A DNA stretch of 64,000 nucleotides, taken from Pirellulales bacterium (lineage in GTDB: Bacteria; Planctomycetota; Planctomycetia; Pirellulales; Thermoguttaceae). A model generated the notes under the pieces. That model did no database searches. It worked only from the letters and a program-made list of their open reading frames with translations, and was not told the DNA's origin. Below are positions 19,701 to 27,616 of the stretch, one piece after another; within the stretch, counting starts at the first letter, position 1, and each line of letters opens with the position of its first letter. A program made the position numbers and the translations under genes. The stretch lies in the NCBI GenBank assembly GCA_016935315.1, contig JAFGRD010000028.1, forward strand, positions 103,464-167,463. Reading direction: 5' to 3'.

Positions 19701-20609
19701 GCCCTCGACGAGCGGTCGGATCATCGGCCCCTGCCCCCAGCAGACCGTTACATCCGACCATGTCCCCGTATTTGGCGTCAGTGTGTAGGTAAGCGTCCCG
19801 TCGCTGCCGGCGTACTTGAAGACAAAGCAATCGCCGTCCCGTGTCACGGTGATCCGGAAGTCTTGGACAAGATTGTCGGGGAGGATCGTCTCCGGCCTGG
19901 TCGGGAACGGCAGGATATCCGGCCCGGTGTTGGTCCCACTGCCCTGGCCGGGAAACATGGCGATCCCGCGATTCGGGCGCGCCTCGAAGGTCAGCGGGGG
20001 AAACTGCTCGGTGAAGACCGCCAAGTTGTCGAAAAACAGCACACGATCCTCTTTGTTCCGCCCGTTGGCAATGTCCAAGCCCACGAAGCTCGCTCCGTCC
20101 TTTACCATCGCGATCTGCTCGGGAGTCAGACGCCGGCTGCACAGGAACCACTGCTCCCAAGTCACGGTGGTCAGCGGCACGTTCACTGGGCGGCCCTGTG
20201 CGTCAAGGAATCTCGCCGTGATCGACACCATCGGCGTGCTCGCGTCGGGGGCGTACGACCAGTTGTTGCCGTACACCCACAGGCTCACCGCATCGAACGG
20301 CTGCGAGATCTTCAGCGGATGAGGCGGTGCAATCCGATAAGTCGGTCCGCCGTTGGTGGCGCGGTAGGTGAACTTGGCGACGTACGTGCCCCACAACCGC
20401 TGCTCGCGCGTGCGGACGATGCTGGCCGCGGAGTCGGCGGTCTTCACCGTCCAGCCAGCCATGTCCTCGAAATCCACCAACGGCGGGTGATCGTCCCGCA
20501 ACCGGTTTGCCCAGTCCATTTCATAGGGCCGCTTGCCGACCGTCCCATCGGCCCCACAAGCGGCAGCCACGAGTGACAACAGCACGAACAGGCCAATGGG
20601 GATTCGCAT
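16725..20609 (-). CDS. Large secreted protein with glycoside-hydrolase-like central region
   Basis: The 1294-residue protein begins with a signal peptide (MRIPIGLFVLLSLVAAACGAD) and good ribosome site GAGAGG. The N-terminal third looks like beta-sandwich modules (substrate-wrapping text such as DAVSLWVYGNNW). The central part, around 480-760, resembles a TIM-barrel glycosidase: conserved-looking HETGWRDGG, then STAYCDVHTAV with Asp633, then PVYSEGNHHFYYSG with Glu681. These two acids are candidate catalytic residues. GH101/DUF5696-like proteins are the closest group I can suggest, without certainty. It sits 94 bp from the di-heme gene and 12 bp from the GH172 gene in the same direction, so the three are probably co-transcribed. 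Confidence 0.75.
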   Translation of the reverse strand: MRIPIGLFVLLSLVAAACGADGTVGKRPYEMDWANRLRDDHPPLVDFEDMAGWTVKTADSAASIVRTREQRLWGTYVAKFTYRATNGGPTYRIAPPHPLKISQPFDAVSLWVYGNNWSYAPDASTPMVSITARFLDAQGRPVNVPLTTVTWEQWFLCSRRLTPEQIAMVKDGASFVGLDIANGRNKEDRVLFFDNLAVFTEQFPPLTFEARPNRGIAMFPGQGSGTNTGPDILPFPTRPETILPDNLVQDFRITVTRDGDCFVFKYAGSDGTLTYTLTPNTGTWSDVTVCWGQGPMIRPLVEGGVRLSVDGKAVAPEKLDLLETRLEDQKVISRWKASAENVSTEVTYTFRLRNKSLVIDTVSPGGNVAEVRYGHAEGLDDPRLVTNPFYHYGDQATDRPAVAISGSADKPLFLTGNTDWYLSNASVPFSANAVKDGRTSYQGGVRYIHKTDGKRNDCFERFFVTLSPRYEEVLPTLPNPKSPYMHITGTHVWRAHGAGNRKNDAAYWTNIRRHGMHQCVITDHETGWRDGGESFTFRTKAAPGKGGDQGQYAYARLMQDELGFVYGPYNNYTDFAPVNEFWSFDLISRTPDNQLQGAWMRCYAPKPARAVEYCAKLAPIIQEKFRFSTAYCDVHTAVAPWDRVDYDRRVPGAGTFAATFYSYGEIMLHQKNAWKGPVYSEGNHHFYYSGLTDGNYAQDRGYDIPNNPWLVDLDLRKMHDLDCNFGMGSESMFYSKHTPRAAGREGKDAYTDRFLAATVAFGHPGFLCSGGMDKTLRGYYLIQQLAGNYTLSPVKSIGYLDETGRLLDTSTAVASGAFRRNQIVTEYANGTVTMVNGNSTERMKHGDWDLPPNGYSGQTQDRSVFVASTDSGPGTPRYDYCISPAYIYIDGRGHFTRQDQAASDGIGICRVVGERHWEIISYQGADCGFKLPPAKAVAMDKGCREIGPAALRVSRGLTYVVPVEGAFSYLLTAATAEPLVPALRPDLRDRVIAGETVPVTLGKEHTVQIPADAKPGQRIWQVLEGQWLDFTVVPLADVEPTLVGTHLNLRLRSNLAQQATYRVEVLGQTKEAEVIPDRPMEATFDLGPPTGESAERLAITLRVGQLTQKIEWGLRTACKPLILVALPTHYDTGMCVRGGRETDDFGTTLGHVISRSVACGGASKQAVFMHPPYRGHVGYTFAMYDAVTLPKDQPAAFRAVVGKADGSDLADGILYELAVIDASGARTVVAERTVSRHEWLPIEANLSKWGGQKVRIELVSDVGKQDNSSGDWACWAEMRIESLQPVLQRTLELR

Positions 20610-20621
20610 GAGAACACCTCT

Positions 20622-22226
20622 CTATTCTTCACATTTCAATACCAAGCAGTCAATCGCCATCTTGTACCCTGTGGACTTAGGGTTCTTTGACTCGACCGCA
20701 AACTCGAAGACATTCTCTCCCTGCTTCAAACGCACATCGTGAAAGTCAAACCGCTTGGGCGGCCAGATCGGACGTGTCAGGTCATCGGTCTTTTTGAATG
20801 TGTCCGCGCAGTCGCCGACAATCCGACCGTTGACACGCAACTGCACCTTTCCGAAATCCTGGGCCCGAGTGTAGTACAGGGCGACGGTGTAGACGCCCGG
20901 CTCCCCGACGGGAATCGCCAGCGAGAACTTGCCTTTGCCACCCGAGTCGAAGGCAAGCATGTGATCCCCGCTCAGATTGGGCATCTCCCATTGAACGGTT
21001 GGCTGGGGACTCCCTTCTGCGCTGCTTTCGTGTGCAAGAACCTTCAGGGATTCCGCTTCCACCGCGTCTTCAACGTGCCAACGCCCCTTGTGCTCATCCC
21101 ATGGCTCGTTGGAAATGATCCGTTTGAGCCTCGGCCACGCCTTGTGAAGGCTCTTCTGATACCAGAAGCTCACGCTTGAGAAGTAGTCTCGGCCAGTGTT
21201 TGGCCAAGGACTGATCCACGGCCAATGCTCAATCTCGAACTTGAACGACTTTCGGAAGGGGATGGGATCCACGATATGGAACCGATAGACACTCAGACGA
21301 TCCCCCACCTCTCTTCCCTCCACAACGGGAGCCCCGTAGTAAGGATTGCTGAAAACACGCAATCCCCATGCATCACAGAAATAGTCCTCGGTGCCCGTGC
21401 CCCAGAAGGAAAGCTTGCCGTCCACCGTGATCATATCGTCGCCCTCGCCGAACCACCCGGGAGTGCGACCTCTTTGCCCCATGACGACGCCGACGAAGTG
21501 GCCGTCCCCTTCCATCTGCGCAAGCGTGACCGGCTGGCCACGCTGCGCGGGATCGGTCTCGATGAAGCGAGCGTGGAAGTAGTTGAGGTCCTCGATAGGG
21601 CTGTCATACACTCGGTAGTCGATGTAGAAGTACATCGGCACGGTTGAGCGCTGGAGGTTCTCTTCGCTGCGTGTCGCGCTGACCGTGATCCGGGCAGACT
21701 CATTGAAGGGCATGTACCACCAACAATTGCGTGAGCGTCCTTCTGACGAAACCTGGATAGGCAGGCTGTTCATCAGAGCGTTGACGCCCATGGCCACGCC
21801 GAAGAAATCGCCCCAAGGCGCCTCGATGCTGGGATGGTCGCTCCCGTCCCAATACGCTCGCAGAATCAGGTCTCGGCCGGTCCCGCGATGAGTCGTCCAG
21901 ATGTGCGTGATGGCTCCCGGGCCTTCGATTTCGGCCAACGTCATTTCGCTTCCGTCCGTGGGGACCCAGACATTGTCGCGAGGCCCCCCCTTGGGCTCGT
22001 ACGAGCTGACCCGGGACGCCGAGTAATTCTGCGTGGCGGACAGCGAGACCATCGGGTTCATTGCTCTCATGATCCCCGGCGGTGGCGCGACTGGCTGAGG
22101 CTTCGGGGGAGCGGAGAACGGGCTGTCTTCGCTGTAAGAGCAAACGCCAACCCCCAAGACCATCGCCACAACCAGTAGCGCGAACAATCTTCGGTTGACG
22201 ATTCTCGACAATCGCATCTTTGTCAT
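20622..22226 (-). CDS. Secreted GH172 (DUF2961) family protein
   Basis: The 534-residue protein belongs to DUF2961, now GH172, whose characterised members act on alpha-D-fructofuranosides or D-arabinofuranosides. The acidic signature is present: Glu261 in GEGDDM and Glu280 in GTGTEDYF, matching the spacing expected for the catalytic pair. PAWGDFF-like text (EAPWGDFFGVAMG) is another family hallmark. The C-terminal 150 residues look like an added carbohydrate-binding module. ATG 22226 is preceded by GGAG eight bases upstream and starts a signal peptide; the frame opens earlier, but that extension is not protein-like. It is divergent from a second GH172 gene across two repeat copies. Confidence 0.88.
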   Translation of the reverse strand: MTKMRLSRIVNRRLFALLVVAMVLGVGVCSYSEDSPFSAPPKPQPVAPPPGIMRAMNPMVSLSATQNYSASRVSSYEPKGGPRDNVWVPTDGSEMTLAEIEGPGAITHIWTTHRGTGRDLILRAYWDGSDHPSIEAPWGDFFGVAMGVNALMNSLPIQVSSEGRSRNCWWYMPFNESARITVSATRSEENLQRSTVPMYFYIDYRVYDSPIEDLNYFHARFIETDPAQRGQPVTLAQMEGDGHFVGVVMGQRGRTPGWFGEGDDMITVDGKLSFWGTGTEDYFCDAWGLRVFSNPYYGAPVVEGREVGDRLSVYRFHIVDPIPFRKSFKFEIEHWPWISPWPNTGRDYFSSVSFWYQKSLHKAWPRLKRIISNEPWDEHKGRWHVEDAVEAESLKVLAHESSAEGSPQPTVQWEMPNLSGDHMLAFDSGGKGKFSLAIPVGEPGVYTVALYYTRAQDFGKVQLRVNGRIVGDCADTFKKTDDLTRPIWPPKRFDFHDVRLKQGENVFEFAVESKNPKSTGYKMAIDCLVLKCEE

Positions 22227-22434
22227 GAAATGATCTCCACAATGTCTGAGGCTGTTCTGGTCCAGCGTCCGGTTCGACTTTCGCTTCCGCAACGAGCTGT
22301 CATGCTGTGTTGCGGCGTGTTCTCGGCAAAGCTCCCAGCGACCTTGTACGACCACAGCATCTCAGCCCCCGCCGCCGCTCTTCGGGAGGCAGCTCCTGCC
22401 GGATGGCGGGTTGGCAGAATCGTGCAGCCAAGTC
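22227..22434. other. Non-coding spacer between divergent GH172 genes
   Basis: No gene is supported. The spacer must carry the promoter for the leftward GH172-led gene set, but I could not pick a convincing -35/-10 pair. Repeat copies B and C fill most of the remaining spacer to 22755. Confidence 0.5.
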
Positions 22435-22537
22435 TATTGATGTTTGCATTGTGAATGATCCAGGCCGACCAACGGGAGGCCGGACAAGTCTGGCTCCCGT
22501 TGGTCGCCCTCGTGCATTGACTGTGCAAGCGTCAATA
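22435..22537 (+). repeat. 103-bp palindromic MITE-like repeat, copy B
   Basis: Both ends are intact: TATTGATGTTTGCA on the left and TGCAAGCGTCAATA on the right. The inner arms are GACCAACGGGAG and CTCCCGTTGGTC. TA is present at each end. It lies 105 bp from copy C in the same orientation. Confidence 0.92.
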
Positions 22538-22541
22538 GTAT

Positions 22542-22572
22542 ACTGCAAAGACAAACTACACTGCAAAGACAA
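22542..22572. repeat. Short direct repeat between copies B and C
   Basis: ACTGCAAAGACAA occurs twice in tandem directly after copy B. It may be a regulatory site or a slippage product; no function can be read. Confidence 0.6.
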
Positions 22573-22642
22573 TCTGCGCAAAGCGTTAGAGAGATCACGA
22601 TTTGTCGCAAGAGTCAGTGGATCAGGACACCCCGGCACCAGC

Positions 22643-22745
22643 TAACGGTGTTTGCATTGTGAATGATCCAGGCCGGCCAACGGGAGGCCGGACAGGTCGG
22701 GCTCCCGTTGGTCACCCTCGGGCATTGAGTGTGCAAGCGTCAATA
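22643..22745 (+). repeat. 103-bp palindromic MITE-like repeat, copy C
   Basis: The right end GCGTCAATA abuts the GGAG ribosome-binding site of the GH172 gene at 22756. The left end has decayed (TAACGGTGTTTGCA). The inner arms are close to perfect: GGCCAACGGGAG and CTCCCGTTGGTC. Confidence 0.9.
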
Positions 22746-22755
22746 GGAGAACTCC

Positions 22756-24756
22756 GTGAAGATGTACAGACATATCGTGGCTCTGAGCATCGTCGCCGGC
22801 CTGATCGGCGTCTGTCCGGCTGACGCTGACGAAGAACCGGTCCCCGGTATCAACGAACTGTATCGCCTCGATCTTCTGCCCAGATTGAGACGGTTCGAGA
22901 GCGTCGGTTGTGTATCAAGCCGCGATCCGACCGGCGGTAACGACGACGGCTTCAGCGGCAAGCACTCCTTCATTCGGAAGGAAGAAGTGGGCCAGGTCAT
23001 TGCCGAACTGGACGGACCTGGGGTCATCACCCGCTTCCACATGTCCCAACCAACTCGCGGCATCATCAAGTTCTACTTCGACGGTGAGGCATCGCCCCGT
23101 ATTCAAAGGAACATCCACGAAATGTTCACGGGCGCCCACCCACCCTTCCTGCGGCCGATGGTCGGAACCGAGGCGGGTGGGCGCTATTTCTACGTCCCGC
23201 TGCCGTTCCAGCAATCCTGCCAGATCGTCATTGAGACCGAAACTGTCCATTTCTTCCAGATCAACTATGCCAAATACCCGAAGGGCACCGTAATCAAAAC
23301 CTACCAGGATCCTCCGACGGGCGATTTTCTCCGCAGCCTGGACGAGGCACGTGAGCTATTCGGTTCGGCCGGGTCCGACATCTCGGCCCGGCTTGTTCCC
23401 GAGGCAACCCCCATGGAGACCGAAACCCGACGGGAGACCCTCCGGCCGGGCGAATCGGTAACGCTATTCGAGACAAGCAATCCGGGCCGAATCGTCGGCC
23501 TGAAACTCACTCCTGTCGACGCCTTCGCCGGGAAGGAGAGGGACATCCTCCTTCGAATGTACTGGGACGGCGAAACCAGTCCGGCCGTGTCTTGCCCAGT
23601 GGGGGACTTCTTCGGATACAGCTTCGGCGAGCCCGCCGTTCGATCGCTCTTGCTCGGCACCGCCGCCGGCGTCAACTACGCCTTCTTCCCGATGCCCTTC
23701 GAGCGGTCCGCCCGGATCGAACTCGTATCGGAGCGGAAGTCGGGACCGCCGTTCGAAGCCCAAGCCGAGATTACGCTGTCCCCCGTCGGCAAGGCCGCTG
23801 ACGAAGGACGGTTCTACGCCCATTGGCGTCGCGAGAATCCCACGCGACAAGGCGAGCCGTATACCTTCTTGAAGACAACCGGCCATGGACACGTGGTCGG
23901 CGTGATCCAGCAAGCCCAAGGTCTCCACGCGGGCCATACCGGTTTCTTCGAAGGTGACGACCTCGCCGTCATCGACGGGAAGCCGGTTGCCTACGGGACG
24001 GGCTCGGAAGAGACGTTCAACGGCGGATGGTATGACGTCCCAGGCCGCTGGGAAGACCGAACCTCCCTGCCCCTAAGCGGTTGCCTGGAATACAAGAAGT
24101 ATCTGGGGCGCACCGGCGGTTATCGCTGGATGATCGCGGATACCTATCCTTATCGCGAGAGCATCGATTTCACCATCGAGCACGGCCCGGAAGGAAACAG
24201 GATCCTGACGGACTACACCAGCGTGACTTTCTTCTATTCTCTGGATCCGCCCGGCATCGAATCCTCCGTACCGGCTGCGACGGACCGCCGGGTGGTGGCC
24301 CCCGAGAGGATCGTCTTCACACCCGGATGGAACGTCCCGATTCGCACGTTCTCGTTGCAGAACGCGACGCTGGCCAAGCAGATGGCGCAGATTGGAGACA
24401 AGCAGATTCGGCATCTGGCGTTCAGGGCAACAGGCCGAGACGCCTTCGGCCCGCACCATGTTTCGTTCCTTTGCGATATGCCCGCTGACGGACGCTACCA
24501 GGTCGGGCTCAAGGCCCTCTACGGCCCCGACCAGGGGGTTGTCCAGCTGTATCAGCATGACAGTCCCATCGGGGAGCCGGTGGACCTGTATTCCGAAGAG
24601 CAACGAGCCAGCGATGTTCTGCCCCTGGGTGTGCTGGACATGGTCGAGGGCGACAATCCGGTGTTCTTGCTTCTGGTCGGCAAAGATGAGCGATCGGAGA
24701 CGTTTGGGCTGAATGCGGTAGAACTTGTCTTCGAGCGGGTCGAGCGAAATCCGTGA
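22756..24756 (+). CDS. Secreted GH172 (DUF2961) family protein, long form
   Basis: This 666-residue protein starts at GTG 22756 (MKMYRHIVALSIVAGL signal peptide) with GGAG six bases upstream, donated by DNA immediately after repeat copy C. It carries the GH172 signatures SCPVGDFFGYSFG, GFFEGDDL with Glu399 and GTGSEETF with Glu418. These acids have the same 19-residue spacing as the pair in the divergent paralogue at 20622. The N-terminus contains an extra duplicated DUF2961-like half (DGPGVITRFHMSQP, FYFDGE), so the fold may hold two jelly-roll pairs. It is likely a furanosidase or difructose-anhydride-type enzyme; substrate unknown. Confidence 0.87.
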   Translation: MKMYRHIVALSIVAGLIGVCPADADEEPVPGINELYRLDLLPRLRRFESVGCVSSRDPTGGNDDGFSGKHSFIRKEEVGQVIAELDGPGVITRFHMSQPTRGIIKFYFDGEASPRIQRNIHEMFTGAHPPFLRPMVGTEAGGRYFYVPLPFQQSCQIVIETETVHFFQINYAKYPKGTVIKTYQDPPTGDFLRSLDEARELFGSAGSDISARLVPEATPMETETRRETLRPGESVTLFETSNPGRIVGLKLTPVDAFAGKERDILLRMYWDGETSPAVSCPVGDFFGYSFGEPAVRSLLLGTAAGVNYAFFPMPFERSARIELVSERKSGPPFEAQAEITLSPVGKAADEGRFYAHWRRENPTRQGEPYTFLKTTGHGHVVGVIQQAQGLHAGHTGFFEGDDLAVIDGKPVAYGTGSEETFNGGWYDVPGRWEDRTSLPLSGCLEYKKYLGRTGGYRWMIADTYPYRESIDFTIEHGPEGNRILTDYTSVTFFYSLDPPGIESSVPAATDRRVVAPERIVFTPGWNVPIRTFSLQNATLAKQMAQIGDKQIRHLAFRATGRDAFGPHHVSFLCDMPADGRYQVGLKALYGPDQGVVQLYQHDSPIGEPVDLYSEEQRASDVLPLGVLDMVEGDNPVFLLLVGKDERSETFGLNAVELVFERVERNP

Positions 24757-24787
24757 CAGCCCGATTCACCGCAAATACGGGTAGGGC

Positions 24788-24825
24788 GGCAGACGAAGTA
24801 GAATCGCGGTTCTGCCCCGTTTTTT
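24788..24825 (+). terminator. Rho-independent terminator after GH172
   Basis: GGCAGA and TCTGCC pair across a 17-base loop that can fold further, followed by CCG and six T residues. It lies 32 bp after the GH172 stop and closes the accessory glycan block. Confidence 0.55.
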
Positions 24826-24877
24826 CCCCTGCAAGTGGGGCGAGGGCAGCCGATCGCACCAGGGCGACGCCGGCCCC

Positions 24878-24907
24878 TTGACACCCCTCCCGCGGACGAT
24901 CTATCAT
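24878..24907 (+). promoter_or_regulatory. Sigma70-type promoter TTGACA-N18-TATCAT
   Basis: A perfect -35 box and a good -10 box separated by 18 bases lie 47 bp upstream of the TPR-AAA+ gene start. This is the most consensus-like promoter seen in the window. Confidence 0.6.
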
Positions 24908-24954
24908 GGGCGTTCCCCGGCAGTGCGGGGGTGTTTGCTTGGCTCTCCTGCGAG

Positions 24955-26304
24955 ATGACGATGACACACGGCGATGAGGCAATCCGGTCGCTGCGCGAGG
25001 CGCTGAAGCTCTCGCCCGACAATCTGCCGCTGCGGCAGCATTTGGCCCAAACGCTGGCCGGGCTGGGGCGGTTCGAGGAAGCCGAGAGAGAATATCGCGG
25101 CGCGCTGGCGATGGCCCCAGAGAACCAGACGCTGAAGATCGCCCTGGCCGAAGTGTATCACCTGCAGGGCAAGAGCTCCCAGGCGCTGGTCATCGTCGAG
25201 CACCTGGCCAAGCGGCAGGACGCCCCGGCCCGGGCCCACGTGCTCTATGCCCGGCTGCTACTGCAAACCGGCGACGTGCCCGGCGCCGTGGCCCAGTACA
25301 AGCTGGGCATCGAGATCGATCCCGACGCGGGCGACGACGACCTGGCTCTGCAGTTGGGCGTCGTGCCGGAAGAGCAGGCCGGCGAGCTGTTCGAGGGCCG
25401 CGTCCGCGAGTCGTGGCAAGCGCCCTCGGCAGCGCCGAACACCGAGATCGAACGGCCCAAGATCACCTTCCAGGACGTCGGCGGGATGGACGCCCTGAAG
25501 GATGAGATCGGCATGAAGATCATCTATCCGCTGAAACATCCCGAAATGTACAAGGCCTACGGCAAGCAGATCGGCGGGGGCATTTTGATGTACGGCCCGC
25601 CGGGGTGCGGCAAAACCTATCTGGCGCGGGCCACGGCCGGCGAAATCCGCGCCGGGTTCCTTTCGGTCGGGATCAGCGACGTGTTGGACATGTGGATGGG
25701 CAACAGCGAGCGGAACCTGCACGAGCTGTTCCAGCAAGCCCGATACAACAAGCCGTGCGTGCTGTTCTTCGACGAAGTAGACGCCTTGGGGGGACGGCGA
25801 GCCGACATGACCAGCGGCAGCGGGCGCCAACTGATCAATCAGTTTCTGGCCGAGATGGACGGCCTGGAAGGCGCCAACGAGGGCGTTCTGATCCTGGCGG
25901 CGACTAACGCCCCCTGGCACGTCGATCCGGCCTTTCGGCGGCCCGGACGTTTCGACCGCGTGCTGTTCGTCCCGCCGCCCGATGCTTCGGCCCGGGCGGC
26001 CATCCTCCGCATCCATTGCGCCGGCAAGCCGATCGAGAGCCTCGACTTCGACCGCCTGGGCAAAAAGGCGGAGGGCTTTTCCGGGGCCGATCTGCGGGCG
26101 ATTGTCGACGTGGCCGTGGAGGGCAAGCTCCGCGAGGCGATGAAGTTGGGCGTGCCCAAGCCCTTGAGCACCAAGGACCTGCTGGCCGCCGCCAAGATGC
26201 TGAAGCCGACCACCCGCGAGTGGTTTTCCACCGCCCGAAACTACGCGCTCTACAGCAACCAGGGCGGCATCTACGACGACGTGCTGAGATACATGAATCT
26301 GTGA
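24955..26304 (+). CDS. TPR-AAA+ ATPase (CDC48/FtsH-like AAA module)
   Basis: The 449-residue soluble protein has two to three TPR units (about 5-120) and a single AAA+ module (about 165-400). Walker A GPPGCGKT, Walker B LFFDEVDALGG and the arginine-finger region ATNAPWHVDPAFRRPGRFDR are intact. The TFQDVGGMDALKDEI lead-in is typical of CDC48/proteasome-like AAA proteins. There is no protease domain or membrane segment. The start MTMTHGDEAIRS was chosen because earlier codons read through promoter DNA. Its TGA overlaps the ATG of the next gene (TGATG), so the pair is translationally coupled and probably forms one machine. Likely role: ATP-driven remodelling of a partner complex; target unknown. 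Confidence 0.88.
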   Translation: MTMTHGDEAIRSLREALKLSPDNLPLRQHLAQTLAGLGRFEEAEREYRGALAMAPENQTLKIALAEVYHLQGKSSQALVIVEHLAKRQDAPARAHVLYARLLLQTGDVPGAVAQYKLGIEIDPDAGDDDLALQLGVVPEEQAGELFEGRVRESWQAPSAAPNTEIERPKITFQDVGGMDALKDEIGMKIIYPLKHPEMYKAYGKQIGGGILMYGPPGCGKTYLARATAGEIRAGFLSVGISDVLDMWMGNSERNLHELFQQARYNKPCVLFFDEVDALGGRRADMTSGSGRQLINQFLAEMDGLEGANEGVLILAATNAPWHVDPAFRRPGRFDRVLFVPPPDASARAAILRIHCAGKPIESLDFDRLGKKAEGFSGADLRAIVDVAVEGKLREAMKLGVPKPLSTKDLLAAAKMLKPTTREWFSTARNYALYSNQGGIYDDVLRYMNL

Positions 26305-27602
26305 TGGTAGCACATTTCGAGCGGGCATGGCTGCTGTTCAGGCAAGGGCGTCTTGAACAGGCGGAAAAGGAAATCGCCCAGGGATTCGCCCAGGATCCGG
26401 GCAGCCCGCTCGGCCATGCCGTCCTGGCGTGGTGTTTGGCGGCGCGACAGCAATACGAGGAGGCCACCCGCGAGGCACAGGAGGCCGTGGGACAGGGGCC
26501 CGACGTTCCGTTTGCGCACGCGACGCTGGCGCGGGTCTGGTTCCTGCGGCGTCACCTCGACAAGGCCGAGACGTCGGCCGCCGAGGCGATCGCATTGGAC
26601 CCGCTGCAGCCCGACCACGTTGTGCTGCAAGGCCAGATCCGATTCGCCCGGCAACAGTGGCAGGCGGCCAAGGAAGCGGCCGATCGGGCGTTGGCCCTCG
26701 ACCCGGAGCACGTCGACGCGCTGAACCTGCGGGCCGAGGCCCTGCGCAAGTTGGGCCAGGCGACCTCGGCCGAGGACCAACTAATTGCAGCGCTGGCGGT
26801 CGACCCCGACGACGCCGGCACGCATGCCAGCCTCGGTTGGGTCTATCTGGAGCAAGGCGACCGTGCCAAGGCCATGCAGCACTTTCGCGAGGCCCTGCGG
26901 CTGGACGCCGAGCTCGAATCGGCGCGGGCAGGCGCCGTCGAGACGCTCAAGGCCTTCAACCCGGTCTATCGCGGCTTTCTGAAATACATCTTCTGGATGC
27001 AGCGGCTGGGCACGCAGGGCCAATGGGCCGTGATCCTGGGCGCGTGGTTCGGCTACATGATTGTCCGTCGCGTGGCGGAGGCCAACCCGACGGCCGCGAA
27101 GTGGCTCTGGCCACTGATTGCCGGCTACCTGGTGTTCGTGCTGGTGACCTGGCTGGCCCAGCCGCTGGCGAACCTGGCCTTGCGACTGCACCCGTTCGGA
27201 CGGCTGGCGCTGTCGCGCGACGAACGAATCGGGTCGAACTGGGTCGGCGGTTGCCTGTTGGTGGCAATCGTCGCGGCCGTCGGCTATGGGCTCCGCCCGG
27301 AAAGCATCGCCCAGGACGTGGCGATCGTCTTCGGCCTGATGCTCTTGCCGTTGGGGGCAACGTTCCAGGCGGCCGTGCCCTGGCCGCGAAAACCGATGAT
27401 CATCTACACGGCCGTGGTCGCTTTGGCGGGCCTGTGCTCGATCGTCGTGGGCGCGCTGCCGCGCCTGGCGCTGGAGACCCTGCCGTTGCCCTTGGTGCTG
27501 CTGGTGGCGCTGGCACACCTGCTCTCGCTGCTTTTTCCCTGGGGCGCGGTGCTGTCGCTTTTTGCGGGCAATATCCTGATGTCGATCCGCTGGAAGCAGT
27601 GA
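26304..27602 (+). CDS. TPR-containing polytopic membrane protein coupled to the AAA+ ATPase
   Basis: The 432-residue protein has about six TPR units in its first 215 residues (for example FAHATLARVWFLRRHLDKAE and AGTHASLGWVYLEQGDRAKAM). About six hydrophobic segments follow (WAVILGAWFGYMIV, WLWPLIAGYLVFVLV, GGCLLVAIVAAVGYG, VAIVFGLMLLPLG, IIYTAVVALAGLC and a long C-terminal one). The TPR part probably faces the cytoplasm and could dock the TPR-AAA+ protein encoded immediately upstream with overlapping stop/start codons. I do not recognise a named family. The membrane location and coupling are direct readings; the complex is inference. Confidence 0.85.
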   Translation: MVAHFERAWLLFRQGRLEQAEKEIAQGFAQDPGSPLGHAVLAWCLAARQQYEEATREAQEAVGQGPDVPFAHATLARVWFLRRHLDKAETSAAEAIALDPLQPDHVVLQGQIRFARQQWQAAKEAADRALALDPEHVDALNLRAEALRKLGQATSAEDQLIAALAVDPDDAGTHASLGWVYLEQGDRAKAMQHFREALRLDAELESARAGAVETLKAFNPVYRGFLKYIFWMQRLGTQGQWAVILGAWFGYMIVRRVAEANPTAAKWLWPLIAGYLVFVLVTWLAQPLANLALRLHPFGRLALSRDERIGSNWVGGCLLVAIVAAVGYGLRPESIAQDVAIVFGLMLLPLGATFQAAVPWPRKPMIIYTAVVALAGLCSIVVGALPRLALETLPLPLVLLVALAHLLSLLFPWGAVLSLFAGNILMSIRWKQ

Positions 27603-27616
27603 GGGCGTTTCCAGCG

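Noticed and set aside
18258..20576. 772-codon frame antisense to the 1294-residue secreted protein
   Set aside because: The minus-strand protein has a signal peptide, ribosome site and glycosidase-like motifs; the antisense text is low-complexity.
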